From Lota lota (lineage: Eukaryota; Chordata; Actinopteri; Gadiformes; Lotidae): a stretch of 64,000 bases of DNA. Below are positions 20,902 to 32,866 of the stretch, piece by piece. The translations under genes were made by a program, and so were the position numbers. Position 1 is the stretch's first letter; each line of letters opens with the position of its first letter. Under the pieces are notes generated by a model. The model saw only the letters and a list, made by a program, of their open reading frames with translations, ran no database searches and was not told the origin of the DNA. Location of the stretch: assembly GCA_026745465.1 (NCBI GenBank), contig JACYXH010000815.1, forward strand, positions 62,001 through 126,000, read 5' to 3'.

Positions 20902-21038
20902 TGGCTGGTTTAACCTGTGCACACTGATTGGTCAATGTGCAACAGGTGTGCAGCCCCACCCAGCCCCAGAGTCCAATCAGTCTGACTCGGGCCAGGTGAG
21001 GCTGCTTAAACCAGCCGCCATCCACACACACTCCCACA

Positions 21039-21232
21039 CCTGTATATCTTCAATGTAAGCCGATTTGGTTAATAAAAGCTCCTTAATGACCTGTATATCT
21101 TCAATGTAAGCCGATTTGGTTAATAAAAGCTCCTTAATGACCTGTATATGTCTTCAAGTTAGCCGATTTGGTTAATAAAAGCTCCTTAATGACCTGTGTA
21201 TGTCTTCAATGATTTGGTCAATAAAAGCGTGT
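21039..21232. repeat. 51-bp tandem repeat, about 4 copies, each with AATAAA
   Basis: Unit contains CCTGTATATCTTCAATGTAA and GATTTGGTTAATAAAAGCTC. The last copies are shortened. Confidence 0.9.
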
Positions 21233-21335
21233 TCTCAATAGCTAACTAGTACCGAGTTTGGGTGAAAAAACAACATGCCATTAGGGCAGCACTGGAACCA
21301 CTCCTCATTAGTCATTCCAATCATGTTTCCCACAG

Positions 21336-21397
21336 ACAAGGAGGATGAGGAAGAGGAAGAGGAAGAGAGCCCCCCCCTCCCCGAGGGGTACTATTAA
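21336..21397 (+). CDS. possible acidic terminal exon of an unknown gene
   Basis: After TTTCCCACAG| a plus-strand reading gives DKEDEEEEEEESPPLPEGYY and a TAA stop. The acceptor and the strongly acidic tail look exon-like. No preceding exon in a matching phase was found, and the purine-rich low-complexity text makes a chance reading quite possible. It would fit a cytoplasmic tail of a plus-strand membrane protein. Confidence 0.25.
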
Positions 21398-21971
21398 GTG
21401 ACATAATGTGGCGTTGCAGGAGTTCTGCTCTGGTTCTGGCACACCCCGGACCACAGTAAGCCCAACCCCCCATCGCCCTCTAGCCTGATCACAGCCAGAG
21501 ACTAAAAAACAATCCTTTCTCAGAGACTAGTATCAGCTTTAAGGCTTTCCCCTCTCTTTACATCAATCATCTCTCAGTCTCAGTCTAAATTTAGATGCAG
21601 CGATTTCCTGTTTCTAAACGCGGCGCGTGTCGCCCACATGTGCGCCAAGTTAACGGGGAAGGGAGGCCCGATTTAAAATCTCTAATTAGATGCTGGCAGA
21701 GCTATTGATCTGCTAGCGAGCCGCGAACCGGGGTCCATTCCTGGGCTCATTAACGGCGAAGCTGTTTAACGAAGAACCGCTCCTGTTGTTCCTCTCCACA
21801 GGGGGAAATGTCGGTAAATTCTCATGGCACACAGATACATCATATAAAGTCTTGTTAGCAACCCAACGGCAAAATACTTTGACGTTTTTGTTTGGCTGAT
21901 GACCAGTTCGATATTCACAACACAATGCAGAATAAGAACCCATGTTTTGGCGTCACTGGTAGGAAGGAATG

Positions 21972-22242
21972 GTAAATGGACTGCATTTATATAGCGCTTT
22001 TCTAACCAGTGGCCCGTCAAAGCGCTTAACAATTATTACCTAACATTCACCCATTCATACACATTCACACAACGACGGTGGCGTCAACCATGCAAGGCAA
22101 CAGCCAGCTCGTCGGCTGGAGCAGTTAGGGTTAGGTGTCTTGCTCAGGGACACCTCGACACTAAGCCAGGAAGAGCCAGCGATTGAACTAGCAACCTTCC
22201 GATTGCCAGTTAACCCGCTCTACCTCCTGAGCCCCACAAGGA
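21972..22242 (-). repeat. tRNA-derived SINE-like repeat
   Basis: On the minus strand it begins GGCTCAGGAGGTAGAGCGGG (A-box-like) and has GGTTGCTAGTTCAATC (B-box-like) about 40 bases later, followed by the conserved body with GTCCCTGAGCAAGACAC. It ends in the block complementary to ATGGACTGCATTTATATAGC, a widespread teleost repeat end. It sits only about 20 bp beyond the last visible hivep1 exon. Confidence 0.75.
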
Positions 22243-22264
22243 AGAGGCTATGGGCCAAACGTAC

Positions 22265-22366
22265 CCGAGTCCTCGGCGTCCTGGTCATCGATGAGTCCCA
22301 CTGGCACCCCAATCTCCAAGCACTTTTTGCTGTGGGCCTTGGACTTCATGTGCTTGGTCAGGTTCC
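22265..22366 (-). CDS. hivep1: hivep1 exon with end of second zinc-finger pair
   Basis: 102 bp, acceptor CTTCCAG|GGAACC, donor CTCGG|GTACGT. It reads [16 protein letters not shown], the last finger helix of the C-terminal ZAS zinc-finger pair, then [17 protein letters not shown]. Human HIVEP1 has the same text with small changes (VDLGVSVGLIDEQDTEE). The phase joins the previous exon's FKTK|G. The following acidic exon and the long C-terminal exon of HIVEP1 are not recognisable further left in the window. Confidence 0.85.
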
Positions 22367-22394
22367 CTGGAAGAAGACCGTGTGTTAGATCAAG

Positions 22395-22560
22395 CACGGG
22401 TGTTAGCTAAGCTATCGACCGTTTGTATTTTTTTCCTAAACTTGTCAGCTAAGCTATCGACCGTTTGTATTTTTTAGCTAAACTTGTCAGCTAAGCTATC
22501 AACCTTTTGTATTTCTTTGCTAAACTTGTCAGCTAATCTTATGCATGGGTGACAAGTTTA
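22395..22560. repeat. about 50-bp tandem repeat, 3 copies
   Basis: GTCAGCTAAGCTATCGACCG ... TATTTTTTAGCTAAACTT repeated; the last copy is followed by a partly inverted version. Confidence 0.8.
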
Positions 22561-23284
22561 GCAAAGAAAATACGAAAGATGGACATATTGGTTTAGCTGT
22601 TGATTGATGGTTGTGTTTCAGTTTGAGGGTTCAGTGTGGTAATGGTCAGGTTAATGGTTCGGGTATGACCAAGGCATCGAGGTGGCGTGGGGAAAAGGGT
22701 GTCAACCTGTTAAAAAAGCCTGCATAGTTTCACTCAAACTAGGTCTTTTAAGTGGATGGAGACCTAACAGATGCAGAAAGTGGGTTTATATAAGAGAACA
22801 TTCTCCCTCTCTCTGTCTCTATCTCTCAGCAGGCAGGCAGGCAGGCAGCACGCAATGTGCAAGTATCCGGTGAAGAAATATTTTAAAGGAACGTGGGCTG
22901 CAGCGCTTTTGCAGCGCCGCGTGGGAAGGAAGTTCAACAAGGAACGGTGAATCATAGCTGCTAGGGTGGAGGTATGGAGAATGAAACAGCGATGTAGGTA
23001 GAGGAAGTAACAGTCGCAGTGAAAAGGCTTTTTTACTGGAATGAATGTTAAGAGTTAAATGTCTTTTAGGTATGCATACCATAATCATACATTGGATTCA
23101 TCGTACAGGAAATATGAGTCACCAATAGTTTTGATGCAAAGCTAATGTTGTAAACAACTCATTCTTTTAATATCCACAATGATGTTAAAAATCCAATTGC
23201 TCATTTGGAGTTCATTAGATATAAAAATCCAATATTTTAAGATATTCATGTTTTCAATATGATTTCGAGGGATCATGATTAACA

Positions 23285-23455
23285 CTCGATTGGGGGCAGA
23301 ACAGTGAAGTGGACTAAGCATCATCAGACTTCCTGTAGGCATCCTTTCAGCAAGATGTCTGACCCCCTACCTGCTCCTTATTGGCATGTATCTAACTTCA
23401 CTGTGAGACGCTTTGGATAAAAACATCTGCTAAAATGACAATCAAATAATAAATC
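23285..23455 (+). repeat. SINE fragment (same family as 42297-42500)
   Basis: Body with CCCCTACCTGCTCCTTATTG and tail TTTGGATAAAAACATCTGCT-AAATGAC, the common 3' end of fish tRNA-derived SINEs. The tRNA-like head is worn. Confidence 0.6.
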
Positions 23456-23500
23456 TGAAAATAGTCGATAAAGATCTACGGTTCTTCACCCGATGCAAAC

Positions 23501-23503
23501 TCA

Positions 23504-23546
<43 letters not shown>
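23501..23546. repeat. CA microsatellite
   Basis: (CA)n, just downstream of the hivep1 zinc-finger exon donor. Confidence 0.95.
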
Positions 23547-23547
<1 letters not shown>

Positions 23548-23586
23548 ATATACCCCGTGATGAAAACATGTCAGCCAAGCCCTCAC

Positions 23587-23760
23587 CTTTGGTCTTGAAG
23601 GAGAAGTTGCAGTGGACGCAGTGGTACGGCTGCACGTCTGAGTGGGTGCGGATGTGTTTCCGCAACATGCTGGGCTTCTTGCAGCGGATCCCACACTCCT
23701 CGCAGATGTACTTCCCCCGACCTCGCCCACGCATACACGTACTCCTCGTTAGACTTGTAC
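23587..23760 (-). CDS. hivep1: hivep1 exon with second ZAS zinc-finger pair
   Basis: 174 bp, acceptor CCTGTAG|GTACAAG, donor CCAAAG|GTGAGG. Encodes YKSNEEYVY, then [16 protein letters not shown] with the finger residues C-x2-C...H-x3-H ([14 protein letters not shown]) and the start of the next finger ([13 protein letters not shown]). Between YVY and RGRG two bases are missing relative to the family (TATGTGCGT expected, TATGCGT present), in a TG-rich context. ZAS finger pairs bind kappaB-like GGGRNNYYCC DNA. Confidence 0.9.
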
Positions 23761-24044
23761 CTACAGGGGTACAAGGGGGGGGGAGGGAAATAAGCAAGGG
23801 ATTTCAAATAATATAGCAATCACGTACACCTTACTTTATCTTTCGATTGGACACATTTCTGAAGTTAAGAATTAAATTGCTGATTTATTAAAGGACTAAA
23901 TATGCAATTTGGTTCTAAATAGACAGTTAAACTAACAAAGCAATCATGAAATAACTTAATTTAAATTAGATTTTTAATTAATTAATTGATTTTATTTTTT
24001 TTATAAATCTAATCAAAACAGTGAATGAATTGAATGGGTCTTAC

Positions 24045-24163
24045 CCGCCGTCAAATATCTTAACCCTTCTCGGTTCGGTTTTAGCTGCCACGTCCTTATC
24101 TGCTTCCCCCCCGGCCTGGGTCTCTGGCTGAGCTTTGCTCACATTTTCCACTGCTTTCGTCTT
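24045..24163 (-). CDS. hivep1: hivep1 exon upstream of second zinc-finger pair
   Basis: Acceptor TTATCCCAG|AAGACG, donor GGCGG|GTAAGA. Ends EPRRVKIFDGG, the conserved lead into YKSNEEYVY of the next exon. Phase fits on both sides. Confidence 0.85.
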
Positions 24164-24315
24164 CTGGGATAACAGCAGCTACACATCAAAACAGGGGTTA
24201 ACCCTGCTGTGTATTTACATATTTAGACACACACAATCCTCAATGTTTTCGCCTCAAGAGCCACGCGTTGACTAGCTCAACACAAACAATGACAAAACTA
24301 CGTTTGTTTTCTTAC

Positions 24316-27300
24316 CATGGACATGATGTCTTTCAGCTGGCTCGAGTAGGACACAATGTCCAATTTTCCGCTGGTCCTTATCGCCGAGGTATAGTGCATC
24401 TTCTTGGAGCACTGCTTCGAGTCAAACAGGGACATGACCACCTTGGTGGGCAGGCCCAGGCGGTTGAGGTTCTTCGGGCTGATCATCCAGGCGGCGTACG
24501 CGGAGGTCTTCAGGTTGGTCTGGGGAATGTGCAGGGGCTTCCTCTTCATCAGGAAACACCAGGTGAAGGTGGTGGCCGTCTTCAGGCTGGGGAAGGACAG
24601 GCGGTGGCTGTCTTTGGTGGTGACCACGGAAGCAGACGATGTCTTCTTTACCTGGCTACCGTGGAAGCTGGACAGTCTGATGGGGGATTTGGCAGGGGTC
24701 CACCTCTGTTCCTCACTCTTGTCCTGAGGTTTCAACGAGTTACTGGTTGAGATGGAGGTGGTTTGACTGAGCGCACTGCTTGCATCCCGAGGAACTACAG
24801 TTGTGTCTTTGTCCGGTTCGGTGCTATCCGGCGACATGGGTTTGCAGTCGTCGGTAGCCTCAGAGTCGTTCCCTGCTTTATCTTCTGACAAGGGTGGAGC
24901 CTCTGTTTCAATGGGACTATCCGCCGGCTCCGTGGTGCACACCTGTCTGACAAGTGTAAGCTTCCTCTGTCGAGTGACGTCGGCCATCTTGGAGTTAAGG
25001 TAGTTTACCGACCTGCCGTCTGTGAGACACGCGACGCCATGTTCGTCCTTGGCCCGCTTTTGGTGCTTCTCCATGTAGATGTCCAAGCTGTTGTCAGGGG
25101 AGAGCATTCGCTTGCTAGAGGCAGTGGGTTCCTGTTGAGGACAAAGCTTCACTGAAGCAAGCTTCTGCGTGCAATGTAGAGACCCAAGAGAAGATGGCTT
25201 CTCAACGGGATGGATCTGAGAGCTGCTGATGGTCTGCATTTGACCTCTATCCCTGTTGACGTTTGGCGTCGTATGGGGGTCATTACCAATGCTCTGAGTG
25301 GATGGATGGCTGTTTCGCTTGGCTAAAGATGAAGCAGGGTTAACTTGTTCATGGGTTATCAGAATCTGTGGCAATGGCGTAGCAACTGGTTGGCTCTGGC
25401 TGAACGAGTTCCTTTGCTGTCCTCCAGGTAAAACTACCTGCTGTGTCTTGATCTCAAGACCAAGATGCTTATGCTGAGCCATATAGACATTTTGGAGCAC
25501 CTCTGAAGACTTCGAAACACTCAAATTCAGATTGGCAAGGGGTATCATCAAAATAGGCAATGTCATCTGATTTCCCTGCGTGCTTGAAAATGAAAATGTT
25601 TGGCATGCTTTCTGAGCAGAACACTGCAGTTGGTACTTGGGCACCAAGCTTTTCCTTTCCTCAGATGCAGATGATTGAGGGAAGGTACTTTCACGACTTA
25701 CCACAATCTGGCTCGGAGGAGGCGGTAACTTTTGGCATGTTTGAACCCTGGACGTTTGATGCCAAGGGTGGGGAAGGCCATATATCTGAGGCTGCTGAGT
25801 TGGGCTTCCCAAATTAATACTTTGCACCATTTTCTCAGTAATTGTTATGGGTGTATCAACAAATAATGGTTGCGCAATATGTCCTTTGTTGACAATATTA
25901 GTATCTTGAGGTCTCCGCTGAATGAGAGGTTTAATGTTTGATAATGCCAATTTCTCCATTGGGATAATCATCTTCTTTGGATGTTGCGGAATCTCTGGAT
26001 TGATCTTTAAAGACATCTGCCGAACCAATGGGCCTCTCTGCCTTTCAATCAGGGGCACCTGGGGAAGTTGAGAGCCTTGTGTACATCTTGGCTGTGCGGC
26101 TGGAGACGCAGACCTTCTGGGAGACACATTGGCACAATCGAAGGACTTGCTACGGTAGTCGCAAGTCGGTAGCCCTCCACTGCGGGCTGAGTACAACTGA
26201 TCTGTTCAGACGCAGCCCGCCTCATGACACCAGGTACCCCTAGGGTGTTGAAAGCTGTTGATAGCCCTTGTGGTTCTTGGACAACAGTGACGCACTCGCC
26301 CCGGGAAGGGCTTTCGGACCTGGCGGCTTCTTCTCTGTCAAAAGAGGCTGAAACACTGGAGCAGCGTGATAGACTGCTGTCCCTGCTGAGGCTCCTTGAA
26401 AGGCTGGACTCATAACTGGATTCTCCTGAGGACTGCTCCATTTGAGCCAGCCGAATTCGCTTCTTTTTAGGTGGGTGTTTTTCCGCTGGTACCTTAGATA
26501 GGCTTTCACTTCTCGGGGGCCAGATGAAGGATTCTGTTGGCTTTTTTGTTGGCTCAGTTGTCTTTTTGTCATGTTCTCGGTCAGGCTCCTCTGTGACAAG
26601 GATCTCTGGGACCTGGATGTTGTTTTGACGAACCAGTCGAGACTGGTGCACAGGTGTAGTGCTCTCAGCAGAAACAGCTACAGGACAGTCAGCGCTGCGG
26701 TCCTGTTTTCCATAGTCAACACTCTTTTTCATGGTAGCCATCAACTGACGCATTCTCTGCTTCTGGGTTGGTCTTGCTTTGGACATGTTTAATGTCAACA
26801 GGTGATGTCCTGTCAAACGATTCGGATGTCTCGAATGAATTCGGTCTACTCAGTGAGTTGGTGTGTCTGATGACCGAGGTTCCACTGCCTTGTCTCTGCA
26901 GGTCTCCTCTCTCTTTAGCAGAAGTGCTTATCTGGGCCTCTCGGATTGGTGACAACCTGGAGTCAGAAGGATCTACAAGTTGGATCTGAGGTAGTTGTGC
27001 TTGGTGGCCTTTGGGCTGTATGTCCACTACGACCGCGCGAGAATGAGAAAACTTCTGGCCAGCCACGGCGGCCGTCAACTGACACGAATCGAAGCTGACA
27101 GAACAACGAGGAATAACGTCTGTCGGTGATTGATCGTCGTCATCTCCAACGCTCTTCATTTTCCTTCTCTTTCTAATCGAGGTCTGCTGGTCCAGAACAC
27201 CTGGAAGTCCTGATAACCTCTGGACCGGGGGCTGCATTAAAGTAACCTGGAAGACATCTGGATAATTTTCTTTAACCATGACTGGCTTGTTTTTTGGACC

Positions 27301-30205
27301 GTGAAGCTCAGAGCAGTAGAACTTCTTGTGATTTTCAAAATTCTCTAGCTTTCTGTACCGATTCCGACAAGTCTCGCACTCATACATGGTGCCTTTAGTC
27401 TGCATTAGCCTTCTGCTCTTGTCCTGACCATGCTCAAAAGACCTGCTTCGTTGCATCATCTCCGTGGATACATTGGAGCCATGATAGCCTTCGTCCATTG
27501 AACGAACAGTGGGGATACTGTGCTTTTCATGTGTGGTAAAATCCTCGACAGCCACTTGCCTAACTAAAGTGCGGGAATGAATAGCAGGGTTTGGGGTAGT
27601 TGGGGCTGAGGAAAAGACGTCATCGTTCAAAGAACTAATCTTGTCGTCAAACGACTGGCAAAATCGCAAGGGGTAGAGCTGTGGGGCAACATTAATTGGA
27701 AGTCCAGAGTTTCCTGGTGTCGTTGGCATAGAGTTACTCCTTGTAATTGGTAAACAATCCATAGGCGGGTACTGAGAGGGACAGGAAGAAAGAAGAAATA
27801 CTGGCTTTGATTTATCTGTGGGGGTGAATGGAGACTTGGGAATATCAGAGCTAGAACTTGACCTTCTTCCAATGGGATTGAGGTCAAATTGAAAAGAGTC
27901 TTTGAATATATATGACTTTGGAGAGTCTTCTATGCTTCCTCTCCTGGGAGAGAGAGAGTTCTCCTCGGTTTGAGACGTCGCTGACGCTGTCTCAGCTTGT
28001 TATCAACTGCCTCGTTGTCCGATATTAACTTTGAGATACGCTCCTCTAAAGAGAGTGCTTTGTTTCCGGTGTGGCGGTCGCATCATGTCATTGTGTCCCT
28101 CTGGGTTGTTGCTCCTCAGGGACATGCATCACTTGGCAGCAACCACAGGGGAGACATTCGAAACAGTGATCTTGGAGATGTCAGTTTCCGCTGGCGGAGT
28201 TATCTTCACAAACGCAAAACCTCGCACCTCATTCACTCGCCAGCACCGCCACTGCTTCCTAAACCGTCGTGTGCACTGCTTGGCCTGTTGGCCTGGGAGA
28301 GAGAGTCACGTTGAGCCTGTTTGCGCATGGCCTCCAGAAGGGACAGGAGTCAGTGTTGGTCTTCGTCTTTGCTCTCTGTCAAAGAGGCTGGGACTAGCAG
28401 GGAGACTTGGTGTACTGGTAACATGAACTGTGCAGCAGACTTATTGCAGTCTGTGGCTCATATCAGATTGACTTTGGGAGATGGGCCTGAGAGCTCTGTC
28501 TAACTGCCCTCAGGAGGCCAACTCTTGTCCATCCTGCTGTTGGCACTCAGATAGGTCTCCACATAACTGACTGTTGCCTCCTTTGCTTCCACTCGACGGA
28601 GGGGTTTGACACTCCTGCGCCTTCCAGATATGCTTCATATCTCCCTCAGCCTAGCGTGGTCTCCTCGCTGTCAGTGCAGGCCCCACCACAGTCACCAGTG
28701 TCCCTTAATGTCTTTCGGATCAACGTCTGGTCCTCTTCGCTTCCTCTTCCTCTGCTCTAGGCCTGCCCCTCTCTCCCCGAGAGAGGCCCGCTGCCGTCTC
28801 GCTGCAAGCTAGCTTCAGATAGCGCCGTAACACTACTTTGGGAGGAGTCAGGGTCCTGGTCCGCAGTGCTACTCTCTCCATCACTGTCTCCGCTGTCCTC
28901 AGCCTCCGAATGCGTCCCGTCTGCTCTGTCCGATTCCTGGGAGAGCGACCCGCTGCCTCCATTGGATTCGGATCTTGCGACGAGAAAGAGTTTTATGGCG
29001 TGAGCGCGGGACTTCCTGTGCTTGTACAAGTTGCTGTTGGTCTTGAACGAGAAGCCACATGTAACGCACGGGTATGGTCTCTCGCCCGTGTGAGACCGGA
29101 TGTGTTTTAGCAGGACACTGGGCTTAGCACATGCCCGACTGCAGTACTCGCACACATACTTCCCCTGCTTCTTTGGCTTCAGGTCCTTAGCTGCCTGTTC
29201 GGGACCTATGTTCACCACGGTGGCCATTTGGACCGGGTTGCAGCCAGGCGTCACTGGGACTTGGATTGTGCTGGGAACGCTGGCTGTGATGGACTGGCAC
29301 GTGTGAACCACCGGTGGTTGGCTTTGCGGCATGGCCTTACACCCAGAAGGAATGGGGGCGTGGGTGATGGTGGATGAGCCAGTGTGGAAGCTAATGTGCA
29401 AGCCTTGTTTCTCCTTGCTGGAGGCTAGGAAGTGGGGCGTGGTTTGATGCGTAGACTGCAGTTGGGTCACATGGCCAGAGGAGGACACGTTGCTCCCGAT
29501 TGGAGCAGCGATGCCGATCACCTTCCCTTGTGTGTCAACATAATACGTCTGCACATGGGAAGCTTGGTTCTGAAGACCAAAGTTGACACTTGTTGGCATT
29601 GTCTTAATGTCAGTTCTTGGCTGGACAGGGACAGTCGGGGCTGGTCTCCCAGTGGCTTGCATTTGGAAGGAGCGCTCTCCTCTCCACTAAAGTACTGAAG
29701 TCCTGCTCCATGGCCTTGAGTAACACTTCGAGGGGAGCGTTCGAGTTGTAAGACCCCCCCTCTGAAGTTGGGGTCACTGCTGTTGCCGCTTCTGCTGCAC
29801 TCGGGCTGGGATACCTCGGCTTCAGTCTCAGGTTCCTCACTGCCGGGAGTGGAAGTCAACGACGGCGGCGGCGCCGCGAAGAGGACGTTTCTGGCGGCTT
29901 CAGCTCTTCATGGTTGGGGGAGGATGTTCCTTCCGCGGAGATGCTGATGGGACTTGCTGGGCATACTTGGGGTCTCTGTTCACACTTGGCGACTTTGAGG
30001 TGTTATGGGAGGGCTCTCAGGGTTTGCAGGGCAGGAGACAGTCGCTGTCTCAGAGGTGGCCCTGGAGTCCGGTCCGGTTTCTTTGACTGCAGGGGCTTCT
30101 TCACGGGGGATTTGGGGATTTTCTTCAGCTGATTCTCTGCCACTATTTTCTTCCTCTTCAAGCCTTTGATGTTGTCTGCATTTCTTCGACTGCTCCCAGA
30201 TATCC
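24316..30205 (-). CDS. hivep1: hivep1 giant central exon (ZAS-N fingers, CHC2-type finger), frame-broken
   Basis: HIVEP1 (Schnurri-1 family) is a nuclear transcription factor binding kappaB-like sites and acting in TGF-beta/BMP and immune gene control. The 5.9-kb exon runs from TCCTCAG|GGATAT to CCATG|GTAAGA, the size of the giant human exon. Recognisable in order: [32 protein letters not shown]; first finger pair [20 protein letters not shown] / [19 protein letters not shown] near 29150-29000; [31 protein letters not shown]; the central finger [20 protein letters not shown] near 27360; [59 protein letters not shown]; and the tail [12 protein letters not shown]. The frame changes at least five times (near 30000, 29660, 28760, about 26760, about 26165). 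Confidence 0.85.
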
Positions 30206-32053
30206 CTGAGGACAACAAACGAGAAAGATACAGGAAGGTGAGTGAAAAACACAATGGGCCATGACAAACAAACTTTTTTGTACAAAAAAGGACAATAAAC
30301 ATGAAGTTATATTCCTGAATTGAAAAAAAAGGAAGCAAGCTGGCAGAAAACCTTTTTGTTTTTCAAAAGGCACGCGTGGTTTTGATAGAAACACCCACAC
30401 AAAAGAATATATAAATAATAGATACATTCTTGTTTCCACTTAACTGCCACTTGCATAACCATACAATAAACAAATGAAGTCATTTAGTTTAGTTGCAGTG
30501 CAGAGGCATTATATAATCAATGAACAAAATGCAATGCTGTTACGCAACAAATGAAAATAATGCGGTCCCTCCAGCACTTCAAATGTTATACCTTGGAAAA
30601 CAAGATAGAAGTTAATCCAAATTAATTCAGCCAGATGATGAATCAAACTCTTGTGTTCAGTGTTAAAACGCATAAAAAGCATAAAGACCTAGTGTTGTTA
30701 AAATGGGCGCACCCAAACTTCGAGTGGCACGCAATTCATGACCATTGCTACTGAAACCGGCAATGCTGGTTTCAGCTGGTTTTATTTTAAGGACGTGTGA
30801 CTGTCACAGTTTCCTGGCTTGTTAAGGTATTTCCCAAGAGGAGGTCAGGATTCCTACGGTCACTGGCAGAATTAGATTGAGGAAGACCTAGTCTCTTTAC
30901 ATTAGATAACCCCCCCCCCCCCCCCCCGCCCGCCAAAAATAGCGTGTTCTGCACTGAGACAAACAAGAAAATATGAAGTATGACTATATGAGGAAGAAAA
31001 AAACAGCAAAAATAACTTTACTGCAATAGGGACCACTCTGGTTCCTTAAAAAAAATTCCGCTTATGAATGACTTAATATTGATTTATTCAGTGAATTGTT
31101 TATTTAAGATATTGTTATGCTGTCTTTGTTTTATATTACAAAAATGTTGTAAATGGTCAATCATTTTTACAATTCTCTCCACTGAGTTAAGTATTGTTTA
31201 AAAGACGTGTTTAGCTCAGGATGTGAGAGCTATAGGAAGTGACTAGTCAAAAAGATTACCCTCTGTGATATCAGCAGCGGCTGTATTTTGTTTGAAGAGA
31301 TTTCTATGGACCTTTCAGTCTAATTTCAGTCAACCGATCCCATTAGAAGGAAGTTATGTGTCCCTGTGCATGCATGGCCTGCTTTCTTTACTTGTTATTT
31401 TCAACACTGTTTTGCAATCTTGGGAAGACATATTTGACATAGATTATTTTCCTGTTCAGCCAGAAAACCCTTTAAAAGTCTGAATGAATCTCCTAAGTTG
31501 TGTAATAAAATTACTGAATAAATAGTAAGATTTGAATAAATGACCGCATACATCATACGTCATGATGTAGACAAAGTAATGGAGCAATTTTACAAACAAA
31601 GTTTGTTTTTAGAAGGGCAACAAAAACATAAAGTTTAAATTCTGTACCTCCGCTTATAATAATAATAATCTACCACCCCCAACTGCTGCATGTTAATATT
31701 AACCCCCACAGTTTCACTCTTCCCCATTAATGTTTTTCCGATCCTCTTCGTCTGGTCCCTAGTTCAGGCTACACACCACAGAACATTCCTTACAAAATAA
31801 GGAAAATGGGAGGAATTCCCTCCACACACCTCGGCCCGACTCAACTGGAAAAGACCCTGTGCTCGATAGTTCCTGTTTGAAACATAAACCCTGAAGCTTC
31901 TGACACACACTCACACACACGCACCAGCACACACACACACACACACACACACACCCGCACACCCACACACCCGCACACACACACACACACCCCCACCCAC
32001 CCACCCCCCACCCCCCCCCCCCCCCACACACACACACACACACACACACGCAC

Positions 32054-32116
<63 letters not shown>

Positions 32117-32153
32117 CACACACACACCCACACACCCACACACACGATCCTAC
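30206..32153 (-). other. hivep1 intron
   Basis: Intron between two phase-matched coding exons. Contains a poly-C tract at 30909-30929 and the CA-rich array 31905-32146; otherwise AT-rich with no feature. Confidence 0.7.
31905..32146. repeat. CA/CCCA compound microsatellite
   Basis: (CA)n with CGCACCAG interruptions and a central poly-C (about 32008-32025). Confidence 0.95.
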
Positions 32154-32207
32154 CGTTGGGTGAGCCGGTTGGGTCTTTGAGTTCTTTCTGCGCCTCCTCG
32201 ATTTTAT
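32154..32207 (-). CDS. hivep1: hivep1 short 5' coding exon
   Basis: 54 bp, acceptor TTGCAG|ATAAAA, donor CAACG|GTAGGA. Encodes [18 protein letters not shown], matching the [12 protein letters not shown] segment near the N terminus of HIVEP1. It ends in phase 1, and exon 30205-24316 starts with the two bases needed. The first coding exon (family start MPRTKQIHP) was not found to the right and may lie beyond the window or in unrecognised sequence. Confidence 0.8.
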
Positions 32208-32287
32208 CTGCAACACAACAACACAGGAGGGCATGTTGTCACAACGCGGCACTGAAGGAGGAGAAGGAGACAGACATCAGACAGACA

Positions 32288-32351
32288 GGAGGAGGAGGAG
32301 GAGGAGGAGGAGGAGGAGGAGGAGGAGGAGGAGGAGGAGGAGGAGGAGAGA
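32288..32351. repeat. GGA microsatellite
   Basis: (GGA)n; a second CCT/CCA-rich patch follows at 32428-32466. Confidence 0.95.
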
Positions 32352-32527
32352 GGGGGGTGTTCTTAGCAGCTGAGTGCAGCAGGAGATGCTTCCCACTCGG
32401 AGCGATGGAAGGGCTAATGTGAACCAGACCTCCTCCACCACCTCCTCCTCCACCACCTCCTCCTTCGTGCTGCTGGAGGGACGGAAGCGCGGCAACACAG
32501 AGCGCCATGGAAACTAACCGGAGTGCT

Positions 32528-32640
32528 GTACACACACACACACACAAACGGGCATGCACACACACATACAAACAAACGCACACAACGCACACACACACAC
32601 TTGCACATTCACACAAACACACACACACACACACACAGAA
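32528..32640. repeat. CA-rich microsatellite
   Basis: (CA)n with AAACG interruptions. Confidence 0.95.
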
Positions 32641-32866
32641 CTACAAAAAAAGATGTCAATATGACAATTACAATAACACCACACGTGTGTGTTTGGGGTG
32701 GGTTTTTCTTTTTTTTCCTAATTAAGAAATATTGAATGATGAACCCAATAGACAAAGGATCAATGGTATGTCATTATTACAGAGGGAGTTATTGGGGCCC
32801 CACACACACTTTAAATTACGACACAATTTCCTCATAATTAACAATTATGACGTGACAAGAGCACGC

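Noticed and set aside
32156..32634. Poly-Gly / poly-Pro ORFs
   Set aside because: (GGA)n and CCT microsatellites; the real coding piece nearby is the 54-bp hivep1 exon.
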